From Flaccisagitta enflata (Eukaryota; Chaetognatha; Sagittoidea; Aphragmophora), in NCBI GenBank assembly GCA_965153355.1, contig OZ231128.1, positions 35,650,001 to 35,714,000 on the forward strand: a stretch of 64,000 nucleotides of DNA, given 5' to 3'. Positions 1-12,735 of the stretch are shown here, piece after piece (the stretch's first letter is position 1; each line of letters opens with the position of its first letter). The position numbers were made by a program, and so were the translations under genes. The notes below the pieces were generated by a model. That model had not been told where the DNA came from. It made no database searches and saw only the letters and a list, made by a program, of their open reading frames with translations.

Positions 1-38
1 TTCAAAAAATTTCAGAAAATTGAAAAAACCCTAATATA

Positions 39-332
39 GGCAATTTTTCAGACGCTCGCTAGCCTGATTGGGGCAACGGAGGAAGCTGAAATTTTTACTG
101 AAGATAGACAAGACATGTGGCCAGGGTAGACCTGTAAAAAAGATTTAAATTTTATTATTTTACATACAATAAATCCAAGAAGAAATCTGTAAAATGTAAC
201 CATATAGAGGCTAGTAGCTTTTTTGGGAATTTGTTCCAGGTCTACCCTGGCCACATGTCTTCTCTATCTTCAGTAAAAATTTCAGCTTCCTACGTTGCCC
301 CAGTCAGGCTAGCGAAAGTCTAGAAAATTACC
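39..332. mobile_element. Palindromic MITE, about 294 bp
   Basis: Two arms of roughly 95 bp (39-134 and 237-332) are reverse complements with few mismatches and flank an AT-rich loop of about 100 bp. The outer ends match as GGCAATTTTT and its complement, and the arms share the stretch around GCTAGCCTGA. No transposase is present, so this looks like a non-autonomous foldback or MITE. No target duplication was identified, so the superfamily is open. Confidence 0.7.
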
Positions 333-999
333 ATCATTTTGTCATTCATTAAAGAGAAAATCGAAAGAAAATACATAGTAAAGATACAATTCATGAACAA
401 TTTTTTTCATCAACTTTTTTTTAGCCTCCCTAACTATCAGTTTTAAAGCACAAATTCATGAAAGCAGTCAGCGTCTGTAGCTAATGAGTAGATCGCCTGA
501 CATGAGCACTGTGATAATGCGCAAGGTGAGAATAGAAATTAATTTCTTGAAACATTGACATTGGAAGAAGAATTTGTGATTAAGGAAGGGCAGACGGCCC
601 CCTTTAGTCTGTTGTTCATATCCTGCACTGACAAATTAAAATTCTTTATTTATTCCTTTTTACTTAACCAAAGCATTCTTCATTTTGTTTTTGCTTTGTA
701 ATTTGGGTCAGGCCAGTGCTATACAGTCAAAAATTGAAAGAGAGACCCTCAGTACGCATATAAGTCCAATCATCATGAAAATAAATTTTTGATTTGTCGC
801 CTATCCTGAAGAAATGAAAGCCTTAAAATGTTGAAAAATGAAGACCTGATAAGGTCAAGTCACAAGTTAAAGTTTAAGATAAGCAAACTTTAATCAGCAT
901 ACGTTTAAAATTTTTCATGAATAAAAAAAAAGATATCTAAAACCTATCCTACAGTGTCGGTCGTCTTTGCTCCTATTGTACTGTAGCAATACCGACAAC
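333..999. other. AT-rich stretch, nothing recognised
   Basis: I see no exon, repeat family or RNA gene here. Earlier exons of the LIM gene could lie here or, more likely, left of the window. Confidence 0.4.
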
Positions 1000-1001
1000 A
1001 A

Positions 1002-1076
<75 letters not shown>

Positions 1077-1263
1077 CGATAATAACAATAAAGATCACAA
1101 CTGTAAAGATAGTTGTAACAAAATCAATGATAACGACATCCACAACCACAACCACAACCACAAAAAGCCAAAAACAAAAACAAAAAACAAAAACAACAAA
1201 AAACAGCAAAAACAATCAAACTATCACCTAAACCAACAACGCTGATGACCACAACGAAAACAA

Positions 1264-1356
<93 letters not shown>

Positions 1357-1361
1357 CGAAT
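1000..1361. repeat. Two (CAA)n microsatellites with an A/C-rich spacer
   Basis: Nearly pure CAA runs lie at about 1001-1077 and 1264-1358. The A/C-rich spacer encodes only Asn/Lys/His low-complexity frames, so it is not called as coding. Confidence 0.9.
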
Positions 1362-1506
1362 GCCTTGCATTGGTATGTTCCTTTGTTGATGCCACTTAGT
1401 TTCTCTGCAAATTCATAGATCCGATTTTTTTCCCAATGGGAGAAAAGGGAAAAACAGAATTCCACATCCTTGACCTAGACCGAAATTTCCAATGCCATAC
1501 ATTCAG

Positions 1507-1652
1507 CCTATCACCCAAAATGTTTTACGTGCGCCGAATGCAAATCTGAAAAATTATCCGGATTAAACGGATTTTACATCAATGGAGGAAAGCGTTATTG
1601 CGTCGATTGTTACAACAAGAATGTCGCCGAAAGATGTACTTCATGCGGCGAG
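1507..1652 (+). CDS. LIM gene exon: second zinc finger of LIM 1 and start of LIM 2
   Basis: The exon reads through YHPKCFTCAEC and RYCVDCYNKN to CTSCGE, then a GTATGA donor. The ATTCAG before 1507 is my chosen acceptor. An alternative acceptor TAG at 1476-1478 would add ten less LIM-like residues. The exon ends in phase 0, which matches the next exon. Confidence 0.8.
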
Positions 1653-3584
1653 GTATGAGGAGAAAAAATGCCGCTGGTGTGTAAGTCCGTCCGTATGTCT
1701 GTTGGTCAGTTGGAAATACATTCGTCTGGCTATTCATCTGGTGCTCGTCTTGTCTTACTTAGCTTTGCTCGTTTAAGATCACTAAAAAGAACATTTCCCG
1801 CTCATTCGCGTCTGTCCAACCGCATACGAATCATGAAATGTGCATGCATCAAAGAGTAACTATGGCAATATAAAAAATCAAACAAAACGTTTGTCAGTAT
1901 TTTACATCCAAGTAATAAAAAATATATAAAAAACATTTTGAAGCTCCGCGAAAGATCTTTCAAATGAAACCTTGCTGGATGTCCTAGCTTTATCCGTTTA
2001 GAAATGGCATTAGAGTGAAGACAGCTTGTCAGGAATTTTAGAATACACTACAGGATTTTCATATTGTTACTTTATCTTAACATAGCAACTAAACGCATTA
2101 AGTTAACAATTACACTTTTTTTTTTTTATAAGAACGTCATTTTTTTTTCGAAGGCTTCATGTTCTTATTTTCAAGGCCAAATGAAGCCTTCAACGTTCTT
2201 AGAGCGTTCTTAATTTCAAATAGTATATAAACTATAAGAAACCTTATAATGTACTATTACTCCATTATATTAAAGATATTTCAATTAAATATTGTTAAAA
2301 CAAATACCAATCATTAAATTCTAACAATATCTTTAAATTATTTGTTTGAAAATTATAAAATATTATCTTAATAATACTAAAATTCAAGGGTTTTTTAATG
2401 TTTTTAAAATGTAATTGTAAGCGAATTTTTTTTCTCAAGAATTGAAGCCTTTGTATGTTTTTAAGATGTTCTTAATTTTGAGGCTATTTGAAGCCTTGAT
2501 GTTCTTATAAACTAGGTTCTTATAAAAAAAAAAAAGTGTAGTTCTTAGCCCCATTTTAAAGAAAATCTTAAGCTCTTAAATTTGATCATTAATATTATGT
2601 AACTGTGACGATTCTGAGTTGTATTATTAAGAAAAACGTTTAGTCTTAGATTACTTCTAACCATGGCAAAAAATAACAAACTGGACACCATTTTTGCTGA
2701 GTAACTAAAAAAGATAAACCCATAAAATCCATAATGGTTTTAAAAGCTTCAAAAAATCTTTCATTTGAGCTCTTACAGAACATTTTAGCTTTAAAACTTA
2801 AGAAGTTTTGATGCTTTAAAGACAACCACTTGGAAATCCCAAATCTGGTTTCTATCTTTTCAGAGTAACCAACTTTTAATTGATGTAGCTTGTTTACTAA
2901 TAAGAATCATGATTTCTGCTAGGTTCCATCTGGTAAAGAATTCAAAATATTTCATTTTTACCATGAATTTGGTACCATTTATTTGATCTCATTTATCTAC
3001 AGAAAATTTAAAACAAAAAGTGTTTAAAACAAAAAGTGTTGTCAGGCACAGGAATTTGCTTTCTTTGGTAATCAAGAAAATGGGTGCCAAACTTCAATCT
3101 TATGTCATTTGAAAACGATTTGAGCTAGAAATTTCTGCTTGGTCTAGATTTGAGAGTTTTTGAAGCTCTTGAAAATGCTCATGGATTTTAATTAAAAATT
3201 ATGAACAGCTTAGAGTCAATTAAGAAAAACTGATTGTTTGGTTTTTTATTTTGCATAGTTTTTTTTGAGAAAAATCTGAGAGAAGCGGTTCTCAAAATCA
3301 ACTGCGAACTGAACATCCAAATCTGAAAAAAAGCTGTGTTATTCATATCGTCATTTGATCCGTTGCTCCGTTGATTAAAATCGTTCCGAGATAATCCACT
3401 TCGCATTCGCGGATAAACTTGATTATTTCAATCCAATAACTTCAGCTTTCTATTACTGAGACGATGACATCATTGACATTGCTTTTAACAAAGTTTTCTT
3501 TGCACTGATTATTTGCGTTCGATATCTTCATCTGTACGTGACCTTCATTGATTCATAAACTTTGGGATTTTCTGTCTCTTTTTG

Positions 3585-3666
<82 letters not shown>

Positions 3667-3700
3667 TCGGTCTGTCTCTGTCTGTCTGTCTTTCATTCTT

Positions 3701-3742
<42 letters not shown>

Positions 3743-5903
3743 GGCCATATTGGAGGGCGGCGTTCGACATCGTTCTCGGCCTTTTCATCACAAATGCTTC
3801 AAGTGCGCCGGCTGTGAGACGGTTTTGGGGCGGACGCCTTTCGTCTTCCGCGACGACAGGACTCTCTGCCTTCCGTGTTACACCGACAAATTCGCCGAAA
3901 AGTAATCAAGATTTATTTTCGTTTATATCATACTGTTAATGACGTCTTAAAAAAGGTGAAAAAAAACTGTTTTTCTTCGCACTCTTGTCAATTGGTCTGT
4001 CTATCTATTTGTCTTTCAATTTTTTTTTTCTTTTTTGCATTAGCACTTATCAGGCCCGATCTCCTCGTTGCCCACACACGCTTTTGCCTCTGCCACGTAT
4101 CACTCGTTAACTTATACTATCATTGGGAGGGGGTCTAAAAATGGGGCCTTATTTTGGGGTGATGAAGGGAATCCAAAAATCATCTTTCTTGATCTTTGAA
4201 GATTGTGCACCATTGATCTTCCAACAACTCAGATGCGAGAAATGCTCCAAGTCGATTCAACCCGGAGAACAATATTTGCAAGTGGAAGGGAAACGATTTC
4301 ACGAAGAATGTCTGACTTGTGACATTTGCGCTGATCAACTGCAAGATCATCCCTTTGTCCAGGATGGAACGAGGTAGGTGCATGGCCAATGACGACGACA
4401 ATGACAATCAAAATGACAGCAAAAAAATTACACAAACAGAAATAAACCAAAAACAGTATTAACCAACACAGAAACAAATAAGGAATAAAAAATACAACAA
4501 TAACAACAACAAAAAATAAAACAAAACAAAACAAATAACAACAACAACAATATATACGAACATCAGTACAACGATATCATACATCAGTAATGATGAAGAA
4601 GATGACGACATGAAGCTTGTAGCCTTGTACGTAACTCACAAAGGGAACACCGATTATTGCCGCTTTTATAAGGAACGTGTGCGTCAACTGCTCAACCAAC
4701 GGCATGACGTCGTACAAAGAGAAAGGTGCCGGTGCGGCGACGACTGCGGCTGCTGGCGCCGCCGTCTCGCCGGCCAAAACATCCGACGGAATGGATCTCA
4801 AAGACTGGATCGGCGACAAAAGCAAGCCAAACGAAGTCAACCGGAACAGCGCCGATGGCGGCGTGGGAGGGGCCGAAGGCGGCGAGGCAGGCGCTGACGG
4901 TGGCGGCTGCTGCTGCACCAACGCCGAGGACGAAGAATCGGCGGCGTCGTCGGGACAAGGCTGCTGCGACAACGGAGAATCCAACTTCAGCGCCGCTTCG
5001 GACGCGGATCCTTCCTCTTCGCCGCTTCAAAGCGTCGACGACGCCGACGTCGGTTCATCCGATTTTGTTCCTCAAAGTGGAGACGTGGAGGTTGACGAAA
5101 GTGACACGTCAGATTCAAATGATTCCAGATTTGACAACCTGGATGGAAACGTCAGTCCAATCGCTCAATCCCAGCGTCAGAGCGCCAATTTGGTCGATCA
5201 TTCGCAACGTCAGAGCGCCAATGTGGCTTCCAACTCGCAACGTCAGAGCGCCAACACGACTGCCGACTCGCAACGTCAGAGCGCCAACATGGCTGCCAAC
5301 GGGCAACGTCAGAGCGCCAACATGGCTTCCAACTCGCAACGTCAGAGCGCCAACATAGCCGCTTATTCTCAACGTCAAAGTGCCAATGAGGATGGGAACG
5401 TCAGTGCAGCTGCCGGGTCACAACGTCCGAGTGGCGCAGCTGCAGCGTCACAACGTCCGAGTGGCGCAGCTACATCGTCACAACGCCAAAGTGGCGCAAC
5501 TGCTGGCCCAAACCGTCACAACGAGGATAACAACAAGCAAAACCAAAGTAAGCAAATTTCTGCAGTAAAGCTTCATTTCCATTTCTATCAGAATTACCAT
5601 AAAGCGACTGCAAAGTTTTATTCGGCGCACTCACTGGTTTAGAAATTGAGTGACCCGGAGTTGCAATTTCGTTATAGATAGGGGGGGGAGGTAAGGGACA
5701 CAGACGGACCAGGACGGAAGAAGGATGGATACAGACTATATTTAAGTTGCGTCGATTACTTTTCAAAAATGCGCATCGTATACAAATGATCATCGGACTT
5801 GTCATGAGTTTGACGTAATGATTTTATTTGGTGCTCTTGCATCGTTACTTTAGGGTCATCGACGTCGTCGTCATCGTCGTCGTCCAACCGAAACCGTCAA
5901 TGA
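1507..5903 (+). CDS. Multi-LIM-domain protein with a repetitive Ser/Gln/Ala-rich tail (5' incomplete)
   Basis: Five exons (1507-1652, 3744-3901, 4233-4373, 4673-5547, 5854-5903) join in frame through GT/AG introns to one 455-residue C-terminal fragment ending in TGA; summed exon length and every splice phase agree. Residues 2-34 are the second zinc finger of one LIM domain (H2, C5, C8, C11, C31, C34). Residues 43-93 form a complete LIM (C43, C46, H63, C66, C69, C72, C90, C93). Residues 102-154 form another (C102, C105, H124, C127, C130, C133, C151, C154). The eight-residue linkers between LIMs resemble FHL/limpet-type proteins, which act as scaffolds at actin structures and as transcription cofactors; that role is inferred from family. 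Residues after 155 form a long low-complexity tail with 11-residue repeats. The first half of the first LIM and the start codon are not visible. Confidence 0.88.
2111..2540. mobile_element. Palindromic MITE in LIM-gene intron 1 (TACACTTTT ends)
   Basis: The ends read TACACTTTTTT and AAAAAAGTGTA, each followed inward by ATAAGAAC or its complement. Subterminal motifs (GAAGGCTTCA, GTTCTTA) also pair across the element. Related copies lie at about 11,125-11,276 and 36,958-37,375. It carries no coding capacity and lies within the 2,091-base intron 1653-3743. Confidence 0.75.
2690..3190. repeat. AT-rich dispersed repeat, weakly self-complementary
   Basis: The right part (GGTCTAGATTTGAGAG, then GAGCTCTTGAAAATG-like text) recurs inverted at about 11,700-11,810 and partly pairs with its own left part around 2,730-2,770. 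It is probably an old foldback element. A 72-codon minus-strand frame at 3188-3406 overlaps its right edge and looks accidental. Confidence 0.4.
3586..3741 (+). repeat. (CTTT)n then (CT)n microsatellite used as a polypyrimidine tract
   Basis: About 80 bases of CTTT repeat, a short CTGT-rich piece and about 36 bases of CT run directly into CCAG at 3740-3743, the acceptor of the second LIM exon. The microsatellite therefore supplies the pyrimidine tract of intron 1. Confidence 0.85.
3744..3901 (+). CDS. LIM gene exon: body of LIM 2
   Basis: It begins directly after CTCTCTCCAG and reads AILEGG through HHKCFKCAGC and CLPCYTDKFAEK, ending in phase 2 at a GTAATC donor. All expected zinc ligands of the LIM are present. 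Continuing past the donor would hit a TAA at once, which supports the splice. Confidence 0.88.
4233..4373 (+). CDS. LIM gene exon: body of LIM 3
   Basis: The acceptor is AACTCAG. The exon supplies CEKC, HEECLTCDIC and the HPFVQDGTR stretch, then a GTAGGT donor. The split Lys codon at its start and split Arg codon at its end join cleanly with both neighbours. Confidence 0.88.
4673..5547 (+). CDS. LIM gene exon: last zinc ligands and long repetitive tail
   Basis: The exon opens with NVCVNC, the last ligand pair of LIM 3, after the acceptor TTTATAAG. It runs about 290 codons of Ala/Gly/Ser/Asp-rich sequence including a Cys cluster (GGGCCC), an acidic region and then the RQSAN repeats. It ends in phase 1 at a GTAAGC donor. 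GC content is much higher than in the flanking introns, as expected for an exon. Confidence 0.85.
5150..5505 (+). repeat. 33-bp in-frame repeats encoding SQRQSAN units
   Basis: Seven units with the core QRQSAN, six to a 33-bp (11-residue) period, are followed by three SQRPSGA/SQRQSGA variants of shorter spacing. Third-base and linker changes between units (AS, TTAD, MAAN) show expansion within coding sequence. The repeated R-x-x-S pattern could be a kinase substrate, but that is inference. Confidence 0.85.
5854..5903 (+). CDS. LIM gene terminal exon
   Basis: After the acceptor CGTTACTTTAG, a split Arg codon is followed by a poly-Ser stretch, NRNRQ and TGA at 5901-5903. The phase fits the preceding donor exactly. 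Frame continuity across all five exons is the main support. Confidence 0.75.
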
Positions 5904-6027
5904 GATTCACACGACTCCGGCATGGATTTGAAATTGCAAAGGCAGATTCAAACAACGTCTAACGGAAGCCGGCCATCGGAAACCGACAAACTAAGTGCAA
6001 ACAGAGAATTCACAACTCGCAGCTCTT

Positions 6028-6033
6028 ATTAAA
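6028..6033 (+). terminator. Candidate ATTAAA polyadenylation signal of the LIM gene
   Basis: ATTAAA lies 125 bases after the stop codon. No canonical AATAAA was seen between the stop and the (GA)n array at 6161. Confidence 0.3.
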
Positions 6034-6153
6034 ATTCAAATGCGTCGCTTTGTTCTAAAATCCTTTAAACTCTGATGGTATCATGGTGGAATGAAGTGAC
6101 TGGTGCGTATGGAGTAATAGATTCTCTCACACAATAGTATTTGGGGAAAAGAA

Positions 6154-8205
<2,052 letters not shown>

Positions 8206-8256
8206 CCACCCGTCCATTGTTAAGGTTGCCTTGCTTCCAAACTTGTTCGATAATAT

Positions 8257-8475
8257 CTATGAATATTTTTGTGATGACTCGGTTGAACGTCTATTTATTT
8301 CGGTTTTCATTTCTTTTTGATAGATTTTATCCGTATTTTTGAAAATGCGCAAATGAATGTCATCAATTTGAGTGTACACGTACGTATGTAGTACAAGCTT
8401 TTGAAGGTTGAGGACAATGAGGCTCACTGCGGCTCGTTTCTCTTCCATTTCTTGATGCTTCAGCATTTTCGCCAA
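8257..8475 (-). CDS. Small hypothetical protein or terminal exon
   Basis: The open frame contains MLKHQEMEEKR and a helical, charged and hydrophobic mix (LIVLNLQKLVL, IFKNTDKIYQKEMKTE) ending in TAG, about 69 residues from its first ATG. Composition is protein-like and free of simple repeats, unlike neighbouring frames. The frame is also open for a few codons upstream of the ATG. I do not recognise the family. It may be the last exon of a minus-strand gene or a chance frame. Confidence 0.35.
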   Translation of the reverse strand: MAKMLKHQEMEEKRAAVSLIVLNLQKLVLHTYVYTQIDDIHLRIFKNTDKIYQKEMKTEINRRSTESSQKYS

Positions 8476-8559
8476 AATGTTAGAAGGTGAGATGATCAGA
8501 ATGATGGATTACTCTCCTGTTGGGGAGGAGTTAAGAGATTGGCGTCGGATAGTGGATAC

Positions 8560-8645
8560 ACGGTCGAATTTGCGTAGTTGGGTCGTGTAGTGCTATTTGT
8601 GTAGATGGGTCGAGTAGTACTATTTGTGTAGATGGGTCATGAAAT
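8560..8645. repeat. 27-bp minisatellite, about three copies
   Basis: Units contain TTTGTGTAGATGGGTC. On the minus strand the units stay in frame as DPSTQI-type nine-residue repeats, but a stop soon follows, so I do not call a gene. Confidence 0.5.
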
Positions 8646-8971
8646 TCATGTAGTACCTGTCAAGGGCCCGCAGAGTAGTTTTACCAACGTTCTCTAAAAA
8701 TGGCCGAGGTCGAATCGACCGATCAGCTTGTAGGAATTGAGCTGCACGTAAATGATGCGTAACTTCACAAAAACGCACACACAAACAAACGCACTTTCGG
8801 ATATGTACAGTCCCGATTGCATCAAGACAAGCTTAAGCGACCAATACGCTCTGGCGCTTGGTTTGCATGTGCATACTTAGTTGAGGTGTTCATGCGCACG
8901 CGCGATGAAATTGCGAACGAGTTAGTTTGGTGCATCGAGTTGACGACCTTCGTATAGATTGACTCTAATAA

Positions 8972-9136
8972 AGGCTTGCGGAAACGTAACTCTATAAGAG
9001 GCTTTGTTCGTCGGTCCGTGGGTCCGTTTTAGATACTTTTTCTGTATGTTTGTATGTGTGGGATGGGGGTTGGGGTGTGGATGTGGGTTGGATGCCCCTG
9101 CCCACCCGTCCGCGATGATATTGTGACCCCGCGTCC
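8972..9136 (-). mobile_element. Family A element, GTTGCGGAC-like sub-type
   Basis: Read on the minus strand it runs from GACGCGGGGTCACAATATC, through CGGACGGGTGGGCAGGGGC, to AAGCCTCTTATAGAGTTACG and a diverged terminal hairpin. It is the same sub-type as the copies at 48,128 and 54,411. It has no coding capacity. Confidence 0.65.
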
Positions 9137-9306
9137 CTTGTTCATTCCCTTTGCTATAATTGGTTGTTCTTCTGCTTCACCTTCCCATCCTCATTTTTCG
9201 CTTCCGTGTACTTGGCCATTTTCCACGAAGGTTGAACGAACGCATCTTTCTTTGGGGCGTCAAAGGAGAAGCATCTCTATAAAACATCGGAGGCTGATAC
9301 AGCTAC

Positions 9307-9307
<1 letters not shown>

Positions 9308-9342
<35 letters not shown>
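9308..9342. repeat. (CT)n microsatellite
   Basis: A short CT run. Nothing else is recognised between 9137 and 9560 apart from CpG-poor text. Confidence 0.9.
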
Positions 9343-9346
<4 letters not shown>

Positions 9347-9589
9347 CGCGCACAACAAATGGCACAGTCACAGCACGCATCTATAGGTCGAATTTCGGTC
9401 ATGTTGCGTATTTTCATCACTTTCTGCCCTGTCACCGTCATTAAGAATTATTATGCCCTTCAACAAGAATGCTTGTGGATCATCCACAGCCTGGCACCCA
9501 ACTTATTAATTTTCGATTTCATCAGCTCATTCTCAATGGGTCGAAAACATAAAGATCATCAACCGATGACATATCTATCGGCGCCAGGC

Positions 9590-9763
9590 CATGACGTCGG
9601 TTTGGGCGCTAAAAGGCAACACTGAGGGAGGCGGCGTCGATGGCGGTAATGGCGATGGTGGCGGCATTAGCGACCTTGGTGTCAATAGTGCAAGGGCGAT
9701 TGTCTTGGTAGCTGAGTCTGGAATATCGATTTATCGTCGGCAGAGGTGCTGCGGGGCGCGTTA
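9590..9763 (+). CDS. Possible Gly-rich exon or small ORF (weak)
   Basis: From ATG at 9590 a 57-codon frame reads MTSVWALKGN, then a GGGVDGGNGDGGG stretch and a mixed tail ending RCCGAR before TAA. The surrounding 350 bases are GC- and CpG-rich compared with the neighbourhood, which is the main reason to list it. There is no family match and no clear splice sites. It may equally be a first exon or untranslated region. Confidence 0.2.
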
Positions 9764-10188
9764 ATTCGGTGAGGAAGTTGCAGACTAGAAATTGCAGTGG
9801 CTGTTATATCGAAAGCGGTGGTTGAGAAAAAGCGACATGGCCTGGGCGCGGGCGGCGGCAGTGGTGTTTTACAACGCTAATGTTGACACTCGCCTCCGGC
9901 ATCTTTGTCATCTCTTCGTTAGTGGTTCAATGAGACCCGAAATTCGGTTACATTAACTGATATCTAGGGCCGAGCTGCCGTTAGAAATTCACTAAACCAA
10001 AATAAAAAATGCAGTGACTGAAGACAAAAGCTTGGTGGAAAGTGGCCAATGCTTACCATTTTTTTTCTCACGGCCAGGGATGTATGGCAAGGGACCTCAG
10101 GGACATCACGTGACGTCCCTGCTGTCGGGCTTGAATGTTTGTCGGGCTTGAAAATGTGTTGTGAAATTTTTTGAAAGAAAGGGAGAAG

Positions 10189-10327
<139 letters not shown>

Positions 10328-10427
10328 TAGACAGACATACAGACAAAGAGACAGATAGACAAATAGACAGACAGATAAATACAACAGAAAAAAATTATTG
10401 AATAAAATCAATATGAGGGGAAATGCA

Positions 10428-11110
10428 CTTTTTGGGCAGCGGCCCCAAAGGGGCCGATGACCTATGCTTTCACACAGGAGAAAATTCTCCTCCTTCTTCT
10501 CCTCCTCCTTCTTCTTCTCCGTCCACCCCCTCGACCAGCCTTAAAGCCCAAAATCTAGCCTCGAGGCTCAATTATTAGCCTTGAGGCTCAAATTCTAGCC
10601 TTGAGGCTCAAACTCCAGCTACTAGCCTCAAATTTTAGCCTCACAGCTTAAAATCCAGCCTCAAGGCTCAAATTGAGCCTCAAAGCCCAGAATCCAGCCT
10701 CTCCAGCCTCTCCACTTCTCCTCCCTCTTCTCCTCCTTCTCTGTCAACTCCCTCAACCCTCAAATCGAGACTTTGCCAAAAATCCAGCCTCGAGGCTCAA
10801 ATTTCAACCTGAAGGCTTATAATTATATTCCAGCTTCAAGCCTCAGATTCCAGCTTCAAAGCCTCAAATCCAGCCTCAAGGCTCAGAATCAAGCCTCAAA
10901 GCCCAGAATCCAGCCTTGAGGCTAAATATCCAGCCACATGGCCCCAATTTCAGCCTCCAAGCTCAAATTGCAGCCTCCAGGCTCAAGTCCCAACATAAAG
11001 CCTCCAAAATAACTAAGCATAGGTCATCGGCCCCTTCGGGGCCGCTGCCCCTCTCACCATCACACATCCATACACTCACAGGGGCAACGGGTACCGCTGA
11101 CCATCTAACG
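10428..11110 (-). mobile_element. Family B element copy 1 (complete)
   Basis: Both ends carry GCAGCGGCCCC-loop-GGGGCCG hairpins (AAA loop on the left, TTC on the right) next to ATGACCTATG or its complement. The inside is a minisatellite of about 20 bp built on AGCCTCAAGGCTCAAA, varying from unit to unit. The right side continues through GGGTACCGCTGACC to an outer hairpin CGCTTTTGCG at about 11,109-11,118. No protein is encoded. Confidence 0.75.
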
Positions 11111-11124
11111 CTTTTGCGACTATT

Positions 11125-11276
11125 ATTTTTTATAAGAACCTAGTTTATAAGAACATCAAGCCTTGAAATTGCTCCAAAATTAAGAACATTGTAGTTATTT
11201 TATTAGTAGCTATCTCTATCTCTTTCGAAGGCTTCAGAAAAGAAATGACGTTCCTATAAAAGATAAAAAGTGTAAT
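11125..11276. mobile_element. Deleted copy of the TACACTTTT-type MITE
   Basis: It shares TTTTTATAAGAACCTAG, GAACATCAAGCCTTG, CGAAGGCTTCA and the closing AAAAAGTGTA with the element at 2111-2540 but is about 280 bp shorter, apparently an internal deletion. Confidence 0.6.
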
Positions 11277-11439
11277 ATCATAATAAACGAGTTTGCAAAA
11301 TAAAATGAAGCAAGGGCTTGATTGATATGTTTGGATGATTAGTATGGTTTGCCCTTTGTTACTTTACAGTTCTTCTATTTACTTTTTTTGCACATTACAC
11401 TAAATTGTATGAATCAATTAAAAACAGATCTACAGTGCG

Positions 11440-12010
11440 GCGCAAAAATAAGTTTCAATGAGTTTAGTAAGCAAATATTTCAAAAGTAGTGAGTTTAGAC
11501 AATTAAAATCCATGATATATTCAAACATCTTCAAAAATTCTACAAATCTAGTTCAATCCCATTATTGTAACTTAATTTGTAAAAAAGTTATACAAGTTCA
11601 AAGAAGGGATATAATTAACCAGTACTAACTATTGATGAAACACATCTTAGACCTTGTTTTTCTTTAATAGACTAAAAAAGAATCATGATTCATGCATCAT
11701 ATCCATGAGCTTTTTAAAGATCTTCAAAAAATCTACAAATCTAGACCAAGCAGAACTTTATAGCGTGATTCCTTTTCAAATGACATTAGTTTGAAGTGAA
11801 TCAGTCATGTTTTCAAGCAATGAAAATATCATCATTTTTTGCTGTTTTTCCCAAGGTAATTTTGATATGTACTACTTCAAATCAATGTCACGCCTAAACA
11901 AAAAGAGCTAGAAATCTGGGATTGGTCCCAAATTAAAGAAAACTAAAAAAAATTTAATAATCTCACTGATAAAAGGTTCTTATCTGTTATGGAACATACA
12001 AAAGACTTGT
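11440..12010. repeat. AT-rich dispersed repeat related to 2690-3190
   Basis: TTCAAAAAATCTACAAATC and the TCTAGACCAAGCAGAA text are the inverted counterpart of sequence near 3,120-3,180. A similar motif at 11,530-11,555 suggests an internally repeated or foldback structure. No coding signal is seen. Confidence 0.4.
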
Positions 12011-12424
12011 GACAAAACCTGAAACTGAGAATCACTGTTTTATTTGTTACTTTATGTCTAATATCGGCTTATAAAGCATAGGATTCGTAGCAAATAAGTT
12101 AAAAGTCTGTCGCGCTAACATGTGTCGTCGTGCTTGGAATTGGCTGTGAAGTCCCTAGGCTCCAAGCTGCCATACATCGCTGCTCACGGCGATAGCCGCC
12201 AACACTGGTAGAGTTATCTACCGACCGACCGACGAACCGACCGGGTTTTTTCTCTTCTCAAACGCGATCGCGTGATCCACGAGTGATTAACCCGCGGTGA
12301 AATATATGAGGCAGATAAGCAAGCGAAGGCGAAGTCCGGAAGCCGAAACCGGTTAGTCCTAAATCTTATGACATAAAACGGTGACGCACTTTGGGAGCAA
12401 GAGAGGCGGAAAATAATGTAGCAG

Positions 12425-12690
<266 letters not shown>

Positions 12691-12735
12691 CAAACACTCG
12701 GAATTGGCCAACATGCCTTTTTTGATATGTTTCAC

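Noticed and set aside
4577-5378. Several 87-210 codon frames overlapping LIM exon 4
   Set aside because: They are shadow frames of a GC-rich, repetitive true exon whose frame is fixed by splice phase and LIM ligands.
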